DNA of 63,890 bases, from contig JACPPG010000041.1 in the NCBI GenBank assembly GCA_016191115.1, positions 1 through 63,890 of the forward strand, in the 5' to 3' direction. Shown one piece after another: positions 26,993-35,085 of the stretch (positions are counted from its first letter, which is position 1; the number at the start of each line of letters is the position of its first letter). This DNA comes from Planctomycetia bacterium (GTDB lineage: Bacteria > Planctomycetota > Planctomycetia > Pirellulales > JACPPG01). The notes below the pieces were generated by a model. It was given only the letters and a program-made list of their open reading frames with translations, ran no database searches and was not told where the DNA came from. Position numbers and translations under genes: made by a program.

Positions 26993-27757
26993 ATGACTCG
27001 ACTCGCAGATCGCATCGCCCTGGTGACTGGTGCCGGACGTGGCATCGGGCGCGGTTGCGCGATCGAGCTGGCCCGCGATGGCGCCGATGTTGTGCTGAAC
27101 GACCGGCCTGGCAGCGCTGACCTGGCCGCGGCGGCCGACGAAATTCGCTCGTTCGGCGGCAAATGCGAGATCGCCGCGGCTGACGTGTTTTGCCGTTCCG
27201 GCTGCGAAGAGCTGGTTCACAGGGCCGCGGCCGCCTTCGGGCGGATCGACATCCTGGTCAGCAACCCGGCGCTCGGCCACCGATCGCCGTTCCTCGAATA
27301 CGACCCGGCGACGTTCGAGCGCGTCGTGCAGGCGACGCTGGTGGCCGGCTTTCACGCGAGCCAACTGGTCGCCCGGCACATGGTGGCCCGCGGCGGGCGC
27401 GGCAAGATCGTCTTCATCAGCAGCGTTCACGCGCTCTCGCCCTACGGCGGCTGCGCGGCGTACAACGCGGCCAAGGCGGGGCTGAATCACCTGGCCGCCT
27501 CGATCGCGCTGGAGCTGGCGCCCCATCGAATCAACGTCAACACGATCGAGCCGGGCTGGATCGACACGCCTGGCGAGCGGCAGACGTTCGGCGAAGACTA
27601 CCTCCGCGCCGGCGCGGCCAAGTTGCCGTGGGGACGGCTGGGAACGCCGGAAGACATCGGCCGGGCCGCCGCGTTTCTGGCCTCCGACGACGCCGACTAC
27701 ATCACCGGAGCCGTGCTCCGCGTCGACGGCGGCTTCTGGTTCAAAGATGATCGTTGA
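26993..27757 (+). CDS. Short-chain dehydrogenase/reductase (SDR)
   Basis: The ATG of MTRLADRIALVTG gives 254 residues, the usual classical SDR length. The cofactor motif TGAGRGIG lies at residues 10-17, NDRPG follows beta-2, the catalytic serine is in FISSVHALSPYGG and the Tyr-Lys pair is in AAYNAAKAG. The C-terminus ends with ADYITGAVLRVDGGFW, typical of the family. It is a cytoplasmic NAD(P)-dependent oxidoreductase, probably acting on a sugar or polyol, but the substrate is not evident. It is transcribed away from the GntR-type regulator across repeat A3. Confidence 0.88.
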   Translation: MTRLADRIALVTGAGRGIGRGCAIELARDGADVVLNDRPGSADLAAAADEIRSFGGKCEIAAADVFCRSGCEELVHRAAAAFGRIDILVSNPALGHRSPFLEYDPATFERVVQATLVAGFHASQLVARHMVARGGRGKIVFISSVHALSPYGGCAAYNAAKAGLNHLAASIALELAPHRINVNTIEPGWIDTPGERQTFGEDYLRAGAAKLPWGRLGTPEDIGRAAAFLASDDADYITGAVLRVDGGFWFKDDR

Positions 27758-27762
27758 TGCAT

Positions 27763-27827
27763 GTAGGGTGCGCTCCGCGCACCGGCCGTAGAGTCCTCCC
27801 AATTCACGTGCTCGCAGAGCACCCTAC
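27763..27827. repeat. Dispersed inverted repeat D, copy D2
   Basis: GTAGGGTGCGCTCCGCGCACC at the left faces GTGCTCGCAGAGCACCCTAC at the right, with a 20-base centre. It begins five bases after the SDR stop and supplies the stop codon of the aspartoacylase-like remnant on the other strand. Confidence 0.8.
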
Positions 27828-28210
27828 GGTCCGCGCCGATACGAAATGTCGCCCGGCGCTTGGATCGGCAAGATCGCCGCCAGCGGGTCGCCAGCGGCAA
27901 CAGAGGGAAACGTCCGCAAGAATAAGAGCGTGCCCGGCGCGGCCGCGCGAACGGTCGCCAAAACGTCACCCAGCGGACCCACGATATGGCCGATGGCGTC
28001 TCCTCGTTGGACCGCGCTCCCCAGCGCCGCGGCCGGTTGAAAGAAACCGGCCACCGGAGCCACGCGCTGCCGCTGCAAATGGCCGCTTTCGTCGCGGTCG
28101 TCCTCCACCACGTAGCGAACCCGATGCTCCGCCGCCGGCCGATCGAGCATCCCCAGTTCTCCCGCTACATTCAGGCAGCCCTGCACGCACCCGTTTCCCG
28201 GCGGGCAGGT
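27824..28210 (-). pseudogene. C-terminal remnant of an AstE/AspA-like (M14) gene
   Basis: The minus-strand frame encodes about 129 residues that resemble the end of succinylglutamate desuccinylase/aspartoacylase family proteins: GCLNVAGELGML, then GFFQPAAALGSAVQRGDAIG, and VRAAAPGTLLFLRTFPSVAAGD. The zinc-binding and catalytic N-terminal half is absent; the frame meets a TAG at 28211-28213, just before the promoter region of the aldolase gene. No plausible start is visible. The stop codon comes from repeat D2. This is most likely a 5'-truncated relic rather than a working small protein. Confidence 0.6.
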
Positions 28211-28312
28211 CTATCGCGCGCGAGCGGCGTTGCTATGCTGGTGTCCTCGATTGTGATGCTAACCCGGAACAGAGACCACTCATTCCACCCCAATCGCGAG
28301 GAGGCACGCCCA

Positions 28313-29227
28313 GTGACGAACGTTCTCCTGACCGCCCCGAATCGCATTCTCCCTGCCCTGGTCACGCCGCTAACGGCCGACGGCGCCCTCGATGTCGCGA
28401 GCGCTGAGCGGTTGATCGAGCATCTCTACGCCCAGGGGGTTGGGGGACTCTACGTGACGGGCAGCACGGGCGAAGGCATCTATCTGGATCCCGCCACGCG
28501 GCAACAGGTTGTCGAGCTGGCTGTGCGGCTATCGCGCGGGCACGGTCTGGTGATCGCGCACGTCGGCGCGGTCCAAGCGGCGCAGGCCTTCCAACTCGCC
28601 GCGCACGCCGCGCGAGCCGGCGCCGACGCCGTGAGCAGCATCCCTCCGTTCGCCGGCGGGTACTCGTGGGATGAAGTGTACGGCTACTACACGCGGCTGT
28701 GCGCCGCCAGCCCGCTGCCGGTGCTGGCGTACTACATTCCGGTTTTGACGGGGCAAGCGTTGCCGCTGGATAAGCTGGCGGAGCTGGCGGAGCTGAAGGG
28801 AATCGCCGGTTTCAAATTCACCGACTACAACCTGTACCTGATGCAGCGGCTGCTGGCACGGCTGCGCGGCGACCAGATCATTTACAACGGGCCGGACGAG
28901 ATGCTCTCTCTGGGCCTGGCGATGGGGGCCCATGGAGGAATCGGCACTACGTACAACTTCATGCCGCGGCTGATGGTACAAGTCGCCGAACTCGTTGGCG
29001 CGGGACAGATCGCCGAGGCTGTGGAAGTTCAGAAGCAAATGAACGAGGTGATCGAGATCCTACTCTCGTACCATGGCCTGGCGGCGAGCAAGCAGATATT
29101 GTACTGGCAGGGGCTGATCGACACCGCGGTGTGCGCCCCGCCGCGCGCCGCGCTAAATGACGCGAACCAGGCCGAGCTGCGCCGCCGCCTGGAAAAAACG
29201 GTCATCGCCGACACGCTCGTTCGCTAG
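28313..29227 (+). CDS. N-acetylneuraminate lyase / DHDPS-family aldolase
   Basis: The start is the GTG at 28313, with GAGGAGG eight bases upstream; the product has 304 residues. It is a class I aldolase of the DapA/NanA family: YVTGSTGEG near residue 45 holds the pyruvate-binding residues, YYIP near 140 the catalytic tyrosine, and GFKFTD near 165 the Schiff-base lysine. The GSTGE form and KFTDYNLYL resemble N-acetylneuraminate lyase more than dihydrodipicolinate synthase, but keto-deoxy sugar acid aldolases are also possible. The location near a GntR/LacI-type regulator and an SDR supports a sugar-acid pathway. Confidence 0.8.
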   Translation: MTNVLLTAPNRILPALVTPLTADGALDVASAERLIEHLYAQGVGGLYVTGSTGEGIYLDPATRQQVVELAVRLSRGHGLVIAHVGAVQAAQAFQLAAHAARAGADAVSSIPPFAGGYSWDEVYGYYTRLCAASPLPVLAYYIPVLTGQALPLDKLAELAELKGIAGFKFTDYNLYLMQRLLARLRGDQIIYNGPDEMLSLGLAMGAHGGIGTTYNFMPRLMVQVAELVGAGQIAEAVEVQKQMNEVIEILLSYHGLAASKQILYWQGLIDTAVCAPPRAALNDANQAELRRRLEKTVIADTLVR

Positions 29228-29424
29228 CCTCCCTAGTGCGCCACGCTGGTTGTGCGCTCGTTTGTGGCGTCCTTTGCCATTTGACGCGTCGGCCGCGGCA
29301 CATGGTCATTCGCCGGCTGGCGCTCCGTAGAGCTAAAGAAAGACACTCATGCCGGCCGCACCGCAGGACGGCCGGCGCAAGGCAAATTGCTGCGGCCACG
29401 AGGACGGACCCCCCCGGATTAGGA

Positions 29425-32400
29425 TTATTTGTCCCGGTCTAACACGACGTCCAGTGCCACGTCGGAGTAGACGGGCTCGGCGCTGTAACCGGCTGGCGCT
29501 GTGACTTCAGCGAAGGTGCGGTTGCGTGAGCTGTACGTCATGACGCGAATGGTCACCGGTCCGCGACTGGCGTCGACGTCGCCAGGGTCGACGTCCAGGC
29601 GACCATCCAGGTTGGCGGTTCCAGCAACGTTGATCACTCCGCCTCGACAGTAGACGCTGCTCGAGCCGATGAGGTCGAGCCGTTTCGCGCGGAGCGAACC
29701 CGCGTCGATCCTGACCGTGCCTTCCTGCCACACTCGAACAGTCCCGTCCACGGCGACGACGCCGCCCGACTGGACGTCCAGGACACCAACGCCGCCGGGC
29801 CCTTCGGAACGACCTCCGACATCGAGCGAAGCGCATTCGCATGTTGTCCCGTCGCCTGACACGAGCAGTCGCCCCTCGCTCCCGCGCAATTCTGCGATCC
29901 AGACCTTCTCCGTGATCACGGCTGCGCCCGTTTCAACGGCGGTTGTACCGCGGCCCCTCCGTCCAACTTCTAACAAAAGCGTTGATAACTTTGTTCCCAC
30001 GCCGGATATAGTGAGGCTGCCCATCGATCCCGGCTGATGACCGATAACAGCGCTCTTATTCTGGACGATACTACCCTCGGCAACGGCAAGTGTGGCGTTT
30101 CCCCAGCTCCCGACCAATAAGTCGCCGAGTAGCCACTCGGATTCGCCGTTGACGATGGCTGATGCGGTGCTTTCGCGTCCGTCGGCCAAGATGGCCCGCG
30201 CGCTTCGAACGGTGGAGCCTTCCGTTACGAACAATTGCCCTTGGCCTTCGCGTCCGATGACGAACGGCTCCCGTGTGCAAGAAAGGGTCGAACCGCCCGC
30301 CAGCCTCAAGCCGCCGCGCGCTGGGGCGAAGTCGCCGATTGAAGCTACTCCCTTGACGGCAACATGGCTGCCGCCATCGATCACCATCTCCCCGTCGTGC
30401 GCGCCACCGACGACGAATGCACCGATGACGTCGGCGTACGTGCCGTCCCCTATCGTTACGGAAGGACCTGACTTCTCTTCGCGGTCGACGACGAAATCGT
30501 GGCTTGCGAGCACGTGTTTTGTCATCCGCTCCGGTGTAATACATTCCGTGGTTGTCACACTACCGGCGTGGTCGATCACGAAGCTGGCGGGCGGCCCGCC
30601 GGAAGCCAGGGGCCAGAGCCGCGCGATCCCCTGACTACCAAAACGACTGCCGGCTACGGCAAGGATGCCGCCGTCCGGCGAAAAGGCGATCGCCCTGCCG
30701 CTGTGTCCGCCCCTTGTGCCGTAGCGAAGACTCAGGGTCGCAACCTCCTGCATCGTGTGAACGTCCCACAGCCGCACGGTATCGTCGTTGCTGGCCGAGG
30801 CAAGCGTCGTTCCGTCGGGTGAAAATGCGAGCGACTTCACCGAGTCGTCGTGACCCGTGAGGTTGGCCTTCAGGACGTGCGTTGTCAGATCCCAGACCTG
30901 GACGCTCCCCTGCGTCCCGGCGACTGCCAGCAGCATCTCATCGAGCGTGACAGCGACCGTTTGGATATCCGTGGACGGCAGCGCCGCTTCAAGCGCGAGT
31001 GTCTCCGCATGCCATAGTTTCACGCCTTCACGGCTAGCCGTGACAATCTGCTTGCGGCCAGGAAGAAGCGTGATCGCTTCAATCGGTCCCTGCTCGGTCC
31101 GGCGGCTTGCGCGCGGACGGGCTGGCCCGAGGTCCCACAACGTGAGCGTCGAATGGTCGGTAGCCGTGTATACCCCTGTGCCATCAGACGTAAACGCTAC
31201 GTCATATGCGCACCCTTCCGAAAGCGGCAGTCCGGCGACGCACTCATGACGACCAAAATCCCAAACACCGACTTCGCGGCCCCCTGACTTGGCAAACGCC
31301 AAGCAAGCACCATCGGGAGAGAACGCCAAGGGCATGGCAGGACCTGCTGTCCCCGGTTCGACATGGACCACCCTCGCGCCGGTCGTCAAGTCCCAGACGT
31401 TCACGGCCCCCGTGTCTTCAGCAATCGCTAGCAGCCGACCGTGCGGTCGAAAAGCGGCCGAGCGCACTATGCCTGGAAGTGCAACGTAGCGGCGCAGAAT
31501 GGCCGTTATGTACCACTCGGTAACTTCGCCGTCATCCCCAACCGTCACTAGCGCGCCGCCGTCCGACGAAAAGGAGAGGTCTCGCACAGTTCCTCGATGA
31601 CGCAGAAGTGTCTGAACGACGGTTTCCGAGGCAACATCCCACAGATGAATCGATCCATTGTGATGGGCGCTGGCAAGGAACCGGCCGTCCGGCGAGAAGG
31701 CGACCGCATGCACCCAGCCACCGCTCGTGGGTAGCTTTGCCAATAGATCGGTCGAGCCAGCGTGCCAAATCCGAATCATCTGGTCAGCAAGGCTCCCCGT
31801 GGCGAGCAGGCGACCATCAGGCGAGAATGCCAGGGCCGAGACCGCTGGCGGTCGATCGGCCACCTTTGGGTCGAACTTGAGAGTCGGTTTCCAGGTCTCG
31901 ACGTCGCGCCCCATCACTATCCCGCCCTCCCCGGCGGAAACAAGGACCGTTCCATCCGGCGAGAAGGCAACCTCGTGCACGGCGCCGGCGTGCTTCTGGT
32001 CCCGCCACGCAAGCTCCCAAGTTTCGGTGCTCCATTGCCAGACCCCGCCGTCCCGACCTGTCGCCGCGAGCCGCTTGCCATCGGGAGAGAAGGCAACGCC
32101 AAACACCCAGTCCTCCGTGAATCCCGAAAAGACTCTTGGCCCGTCGGAACTGCCGATCGTCCAAACGCAAACCGTTCGATCATTGCTGGTCGAGGCGAGC
32201 CAGCGGCCGTCGGGGGAGAAGGCAAGATCATTGATGTCGTCGGTATGGCCACGGTACTTGGAGGCCATCTGGTTTGCGGTCGCATCCCAAAGTCGGATGG
32301 TGCGATCGGCCCCGCCCGTCGCTATCCACCGGCCGTCCGGGGAAACGGCAACGGCATACACGGACCCCTCGTGGCGGTAGAGATCGCGGGCCTCGCTGTT

Positions 32401-33852
32401 GACGCGATCCCACAAGAGATGCCAAAGTGCCGTCCGCCGATCCTTCCCTCCGCGGGTGGGGATGTGGCGATCGAGGCGCTCGCGCACCAAGTCCACGTTT
32501 GCGTGCTCCCAGGCATCGGCGGCCAGTCGCATGTCGGCTGCGTACAGTAGCTCCCGCGTATCGCCCAGGGCCCGATTCAGCCTCGCGTTGTACGCGAGGG
32601 ACCCGCCCAGCATGGCCAGTGCGGATGCGGCGCAGACGACAACCAAGGCGCCAATGGCCGGGCGGCGCCGCGCCCACTTCGCCGCGCGCTCCCATGGGCG
32701 GAGCGGCCGGGCCTCGGTCGGCTGGCCGTTCAAGAATCTCTGCAAGTCGGCCGCCAGCTCCTGCGCCGTCGTGTACCGATCCTCGCGTCGCCGCGCCAGG
32801 CACTTCAGGCAGATCGCTTCCAAGTCGCGTGGCACGTCGGAACGTAAGCGGCGCGGTGCGGTCGGTTCGTCGCAGAGCACGCGCCGTAGCGTTTCAACGT
32901 CGGTTTGTCCTTTGACGGGCGAGGAACCCGTCAACATCTCGTACAGCACCGCGCCCAGCGCGTAGATATCCGTCCGCGCGTCGAGGTCGTGGATCCGCCC
33001 CTCCGCCTGCTCCGGTGCCATATAGGCGGGCGTTCCAACGAGGGCACCCGAGCGCGTTTCATCGGTCGATTGCTCAAGCAATTTCGCCATTCCGAAATCG
33101 GCGAGCTTCGGTCGCACCGTTAGGTCGTCGCTGGTAGCCGACGCTTGTGCATGCTCCAACGGCTCAAGCAGAACATTGCTGGGCTTGATATCGCGATGTA
33201 GGACCCCCCGGCCGTGTGCGTGCTGCGCGGCTTCCGCAAGATCGAGAGCCATCCTGGCCGCTTGCCGAACCGGCACGGGCTCGTTGCCTCGCGCGCGAAT
33301 CCACTGCGCCAGGTTCTGACCTTCACAATACTCCGAGGCCAGATAGCAAATGAAACCTTCTTCGCCCGCCTCGTACACGGTCACCAGATTGGGATGGTTC
33401 AACCGGGCGGCCGCTTCAGCTTCGCGGACGAACCGACGGCGCATATCCGCGCTCGCCAATGCTTCGACCCGCGGCAGCTTGAGCGCTACGTCCCTCGCCA
33501 GCTTGGGGTCGTGCGCCAGATACACCACTCCCAGACCGCCACGGCCGAGCTCCCGCTCGATGCGAAATCGGCCGATCGACGGCGGCAACTCGCCCCGCGA
33601 CGGGGCTTGGTTAACGTCGCAGCCGTTCGACGCCGCGGCTGAATCGCAAAGGCCCGGCAACGACGATCGCTCGCGGAAACGAGCCAGAAAGTCGAGGCAC
33701 TCCTTGCCGATAGCCATCTCTTCGGCCAATTCGGGGTCAGATTCGACGACCGATTCATCGACGAGACGGTCCGTATCGTCGGCAGTCGCGTCGTCGTACC
33801 GCGCCAGCAACGCGGCCAACAGATCTTCTCGCTCGTCGGTGCCGTCGTTCAT
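29425..33852 (-). CDS. Ser/Thr protein kinase with 14 WD40 repeats and T5SS/PEP-CTERM-type solenoid
   Basis: The ATG (MNDGTDERED) overlaps the sigma factor stop by four bases and gives 1475 residues. The kinase domain covers about 94-375: glycine loop GRGGLG (103-108), VALK lysine near 125, HRD at 219-221, DFG at 252-254 and APE at 279-281, all intact. One membrane segment (about 399-420) follows. Then come 14 WD40 repeats (about 492-1085; many with AFSPDG...LWD), enough for two propellers. The last 390 residues show a different repeat, with VGSWGNATLAVAEGS and IGHQPGSMGSLTISG, like the T5SS/PEP-CTERM-associated repeat of autotransporter-type solenoids. No barrel or PEP-CTERM tail ends it. 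The sensor half should face the periplasm. Confidence 0.9.
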   Translation of the reverse strand: MNDGTDEREDLLAALLARYDDATADDTDRLVDESVVESDPELAEEMAIGKECLDFLARFRERSSLPGLCDSAAASNGCDVNQAPSRGELPPSIGRFRIERELGRGGLGVVYLAHDPKLARDVALKLPRVEALASADMRRRFVREAEAAARLNHPNLVTVYEAGEEGFICYLASEYCEGQNLAQWIRARGNEPVPVRQAARMALDLAEAAQHAHGRGVLHRDIKPSNVLLEPLEHAQASATSDDLTVRPKLADFGMAKLLEQSTDETRSGALVGTPAYMAPEQAEGRIHDLDARTDIYALGAVLYEMLTGSSPVKGQTDVETLRRVLCDEPTAPRRLRSDVPRDLEAICLKCLARRREDRYTTAQELAADLQRFLNGQPTEARPLRPWERAAKWARRRPAIGALVVVCAASALAMLGGSLAYNARLNRALGDTRELLYAADMRLAADAWEHANVDLVRERLDRHIPTRGGKDRRTALWHLLWDRVNSEARDLYRHEGSVYAVAVSPDGRWIATGGADRTIRLWDATANQMASKYRGHTDDINDLAFSPDGRWLASTSNDRTVCVWTIGSSDGPRVFSGFTEDWVFGVAFSPDGKRLAATGRDGGVWQWSTETWELAWRDQKHAGAVHEVAFSPDGTVLVSAGEGGIVMGRDVETWKPTLKFDPKVADRPPAVSALAFSPDGRLLATGSLADQMIRIWHAGSTDLLAKLPTSGGWVHAVAFSPDGRFLASAHHNGSIHLWDVASETVVQTLLRHRGTVRDLSFSSDGGALVTVGDDGEVTEWYITAILRRYVALPGIVRSAAFRPHGRLLAIAEDTGAVNVWDLTTGARVVHVEPGTAGPAMPLAFSPDGACLAFAKSGGREVGVWDFGRHECVAGLPLSEGCAYDVAFTSDGTGVYTATDHSTLTLWDLGPARPRASRRTEQGPIEAITLLPGRKQIVTASREGVKLWHAETLALEAALPSTDIQTVAVTLDEMLLAVAGTQGSVQVWDLTTHVLKANLTGHDDSVKSLAFSPDGTTLASASNDDTVRLWDVHTMQEVATLSLRYGTRGGHSGRAIAFSPDGGILAVAGSRFGSQGIARLWPLASGGPPASFVIDHAGSVTTTECITPERMTKHVLASHDFVVDREEKSGPSVTIGDGTYADVIGAFVVGGAHDGEMVIDGGSHVAVKGVASIGDFAPARGGLRLAGGSTLSCTREPFVIGREGQGQLFVTEGSTVRSARAILADGRESTASAIVNGESEWLLGDLLVGSWGNATLAVAEGSIVQNKSAVIGHQPGSMGSLTISGVGTKLSTLLLEVGRRGRGTTAVETGAAVITEKVWIAELRGSEGRLLVSGDGTTCECASLDVGGRSEGPGGVGVLDVQSGGVVAVDGTVRVWQEGTVRIDAGSLRAKRLDLIGSSSVYCRGGVINVAGTANLDGRLDVDPGDVDASRGPVTIRVMTYSSRNRTFAEVTAPAGYSAEPVYSDVALDVVLDRDK

Positions 33853-34508
33853 GATTGCTTGCGCAGCTCGCGCCCCAGCAGGCGCACGGCCCGACCCCAC
33901 TGTTTCCGGACGGTGTCGGGGGAGGCATTCATGATCTCGCCGATTTCACGGAACGTTGCTCGCTCCCAGTTCCTCAATAGAAGAACACGGCGGAGCGTCT
34001 CGGGTAGCCGTGCCAGAGCCGCTTGCAGCCGCGCTTCGTCGTCGTGGGCCGCGGCCATCGTGGCCGGCGTGCGGTCCGCATCGGCCAGTTGGCCATCAGT
34101 TCGATCGTCGCCTGCGTCAAGCGGTAACTCCCGTCCAATGTCGCGTTTGTGGGTGCCGCGATAGCGGCGGGCGTGATTGGCCAGCCTGTGGTCCATGATC
34201 GCGCGCACCCAGGCGAGCAACTCGGCTTCGGTCGAGCCGCGAAATGCGGAAAAGCCGCGTTGCACATCGAAGAACGTGTCCTGGACCAGGTCCGAGGCTC
34301 CGGCCTTCGGACGCAGGTCCGAGTCGAGCCCCTGGTTGGCGACCAACAAAAGATACTTGCGGCAACCTTCTAGCAGTCGCCCGAGGGCATGGGACGAGCC
34401 GGCACGGGCTTCGTTGATCCACCGCTCAGTCTGGGTGCGCGGCGAAGGGTCACCGGCAGATCCCTCAGACGGCTGCTTCCAGGCGGCCCGGTCGTTGTCG
34501 ACTGACAA
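33849..34508 (-). CDS. ECF-type RNA polymerase sigma factor
   Basis: The product has 219 residues starting from a TTG preceded by GAGG. Region 2 is visible as DLVQDTFFDVQRGFSAFRG and LLAWVRAIMDHRLANHARRY, and region 4 as LPETLRRVLLLRNWE followed by FREIGEIMNASPDTVRKQWGRA, a helix-turn-helix. It resembles planctomycete ECF groups that are encoded beside Ser/Thr kinases. The stop overlaps the kinase start (ATGA), so the kinase is translated with it, and phosphorylation may control the sigma factor, since no anti-sigma gene is present. Confidence 0.88.
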   Translation of the reverse strand: MSVDNDRAAWKQPSEGSAGDPSPRTQTERWINEARAGSSHALGRLLEGCRKYLLLVANQGLDSDLRPKAGASDLVQDTFFDVQRGFSAFRGSTEAELLAWVRAIMDHRLANHARRYRGTHKRDIGRELPLDAGDDRTDGQLADADRTPATMAAAHDDEARLQAALARLPETLRRVLLLRNWERATFREIGEIMNASPDTVRKQWGRAVRLLGRELRKQS

Positions 34509-34640
34509 GCAGACCTCGTCTATTAGAAAAGGAACGGCTGTCGCGCTAAGGCGGAACAGAAGAAGCCCCGCGGAGACGCAAAAACCGAATCCAGTATGGG
34601 TCCGGCCGGGCTCTAGTCAAGGAATTGCCACACAGGCGCA

Positions 34641-34760
34641 GAGTCATTCTGTTTTTCAAAATGGCGAGGCGGGAAAATGGGACTGGCTCCGAGCACAAAC
34701 AGCGCAAGTCCTTTCAGACGAACGTTGCGTCTCGGTGCCTGTCCCGCTTTCCCGCCCGGC
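34641..34760 (-). repeat. Dispersed hairpin repeat A, copy A4
   Basis: This copy begins at GAGTCATTCTG and carries both hairpin arms, with a few changes (CGAGCACAAAC, CAGACGAACG). Its outer end after CCCGCC is replaced by unrelated sequence. Confidence 0.88.
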
Positions 34761-35085
34761 ATCCTAGTGCCGGGACCTTTTCGGGCCCGGCGGATCGGTC
34801 TTGCTGGAATCTCGTGGTTTTTCCGTCCGGGAATCGCGCCGAAGCGTGCCTATCCGGGTGGGTCATCCGCGACCGCGTATCGAATGGCAAGACGGGGTGC
34901 TGCCACCCAAATTGCTTCGGACATCGGGCAGGCTGCTTGCGGGCGCGGTGGTGAGGGAATTTGGGAAATCCCTCGCGGAATTTCCTCCGCTTCGGCCGAC
35001 GTTCGTTCCTCATTAGGTTAGCAGGCCGCGCGCTGCCGTTGCGCGACGGCGTTCACCACGAAGTTCCTTCTCAGGGAGCACGCTA
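34761..35085. other. Intergenic region before the PEP-CTERM chain gene
   Basis: No gene is visible here. The stretch holds a small hairpin, GAGGGAATTT-GGGAAATCCCTC (about 34952-34975), and ends with a good ribosome binding site, AGGGAG, seven bases before the ATG at 35086. A promoter was not recognised. Confidence 0.5.
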
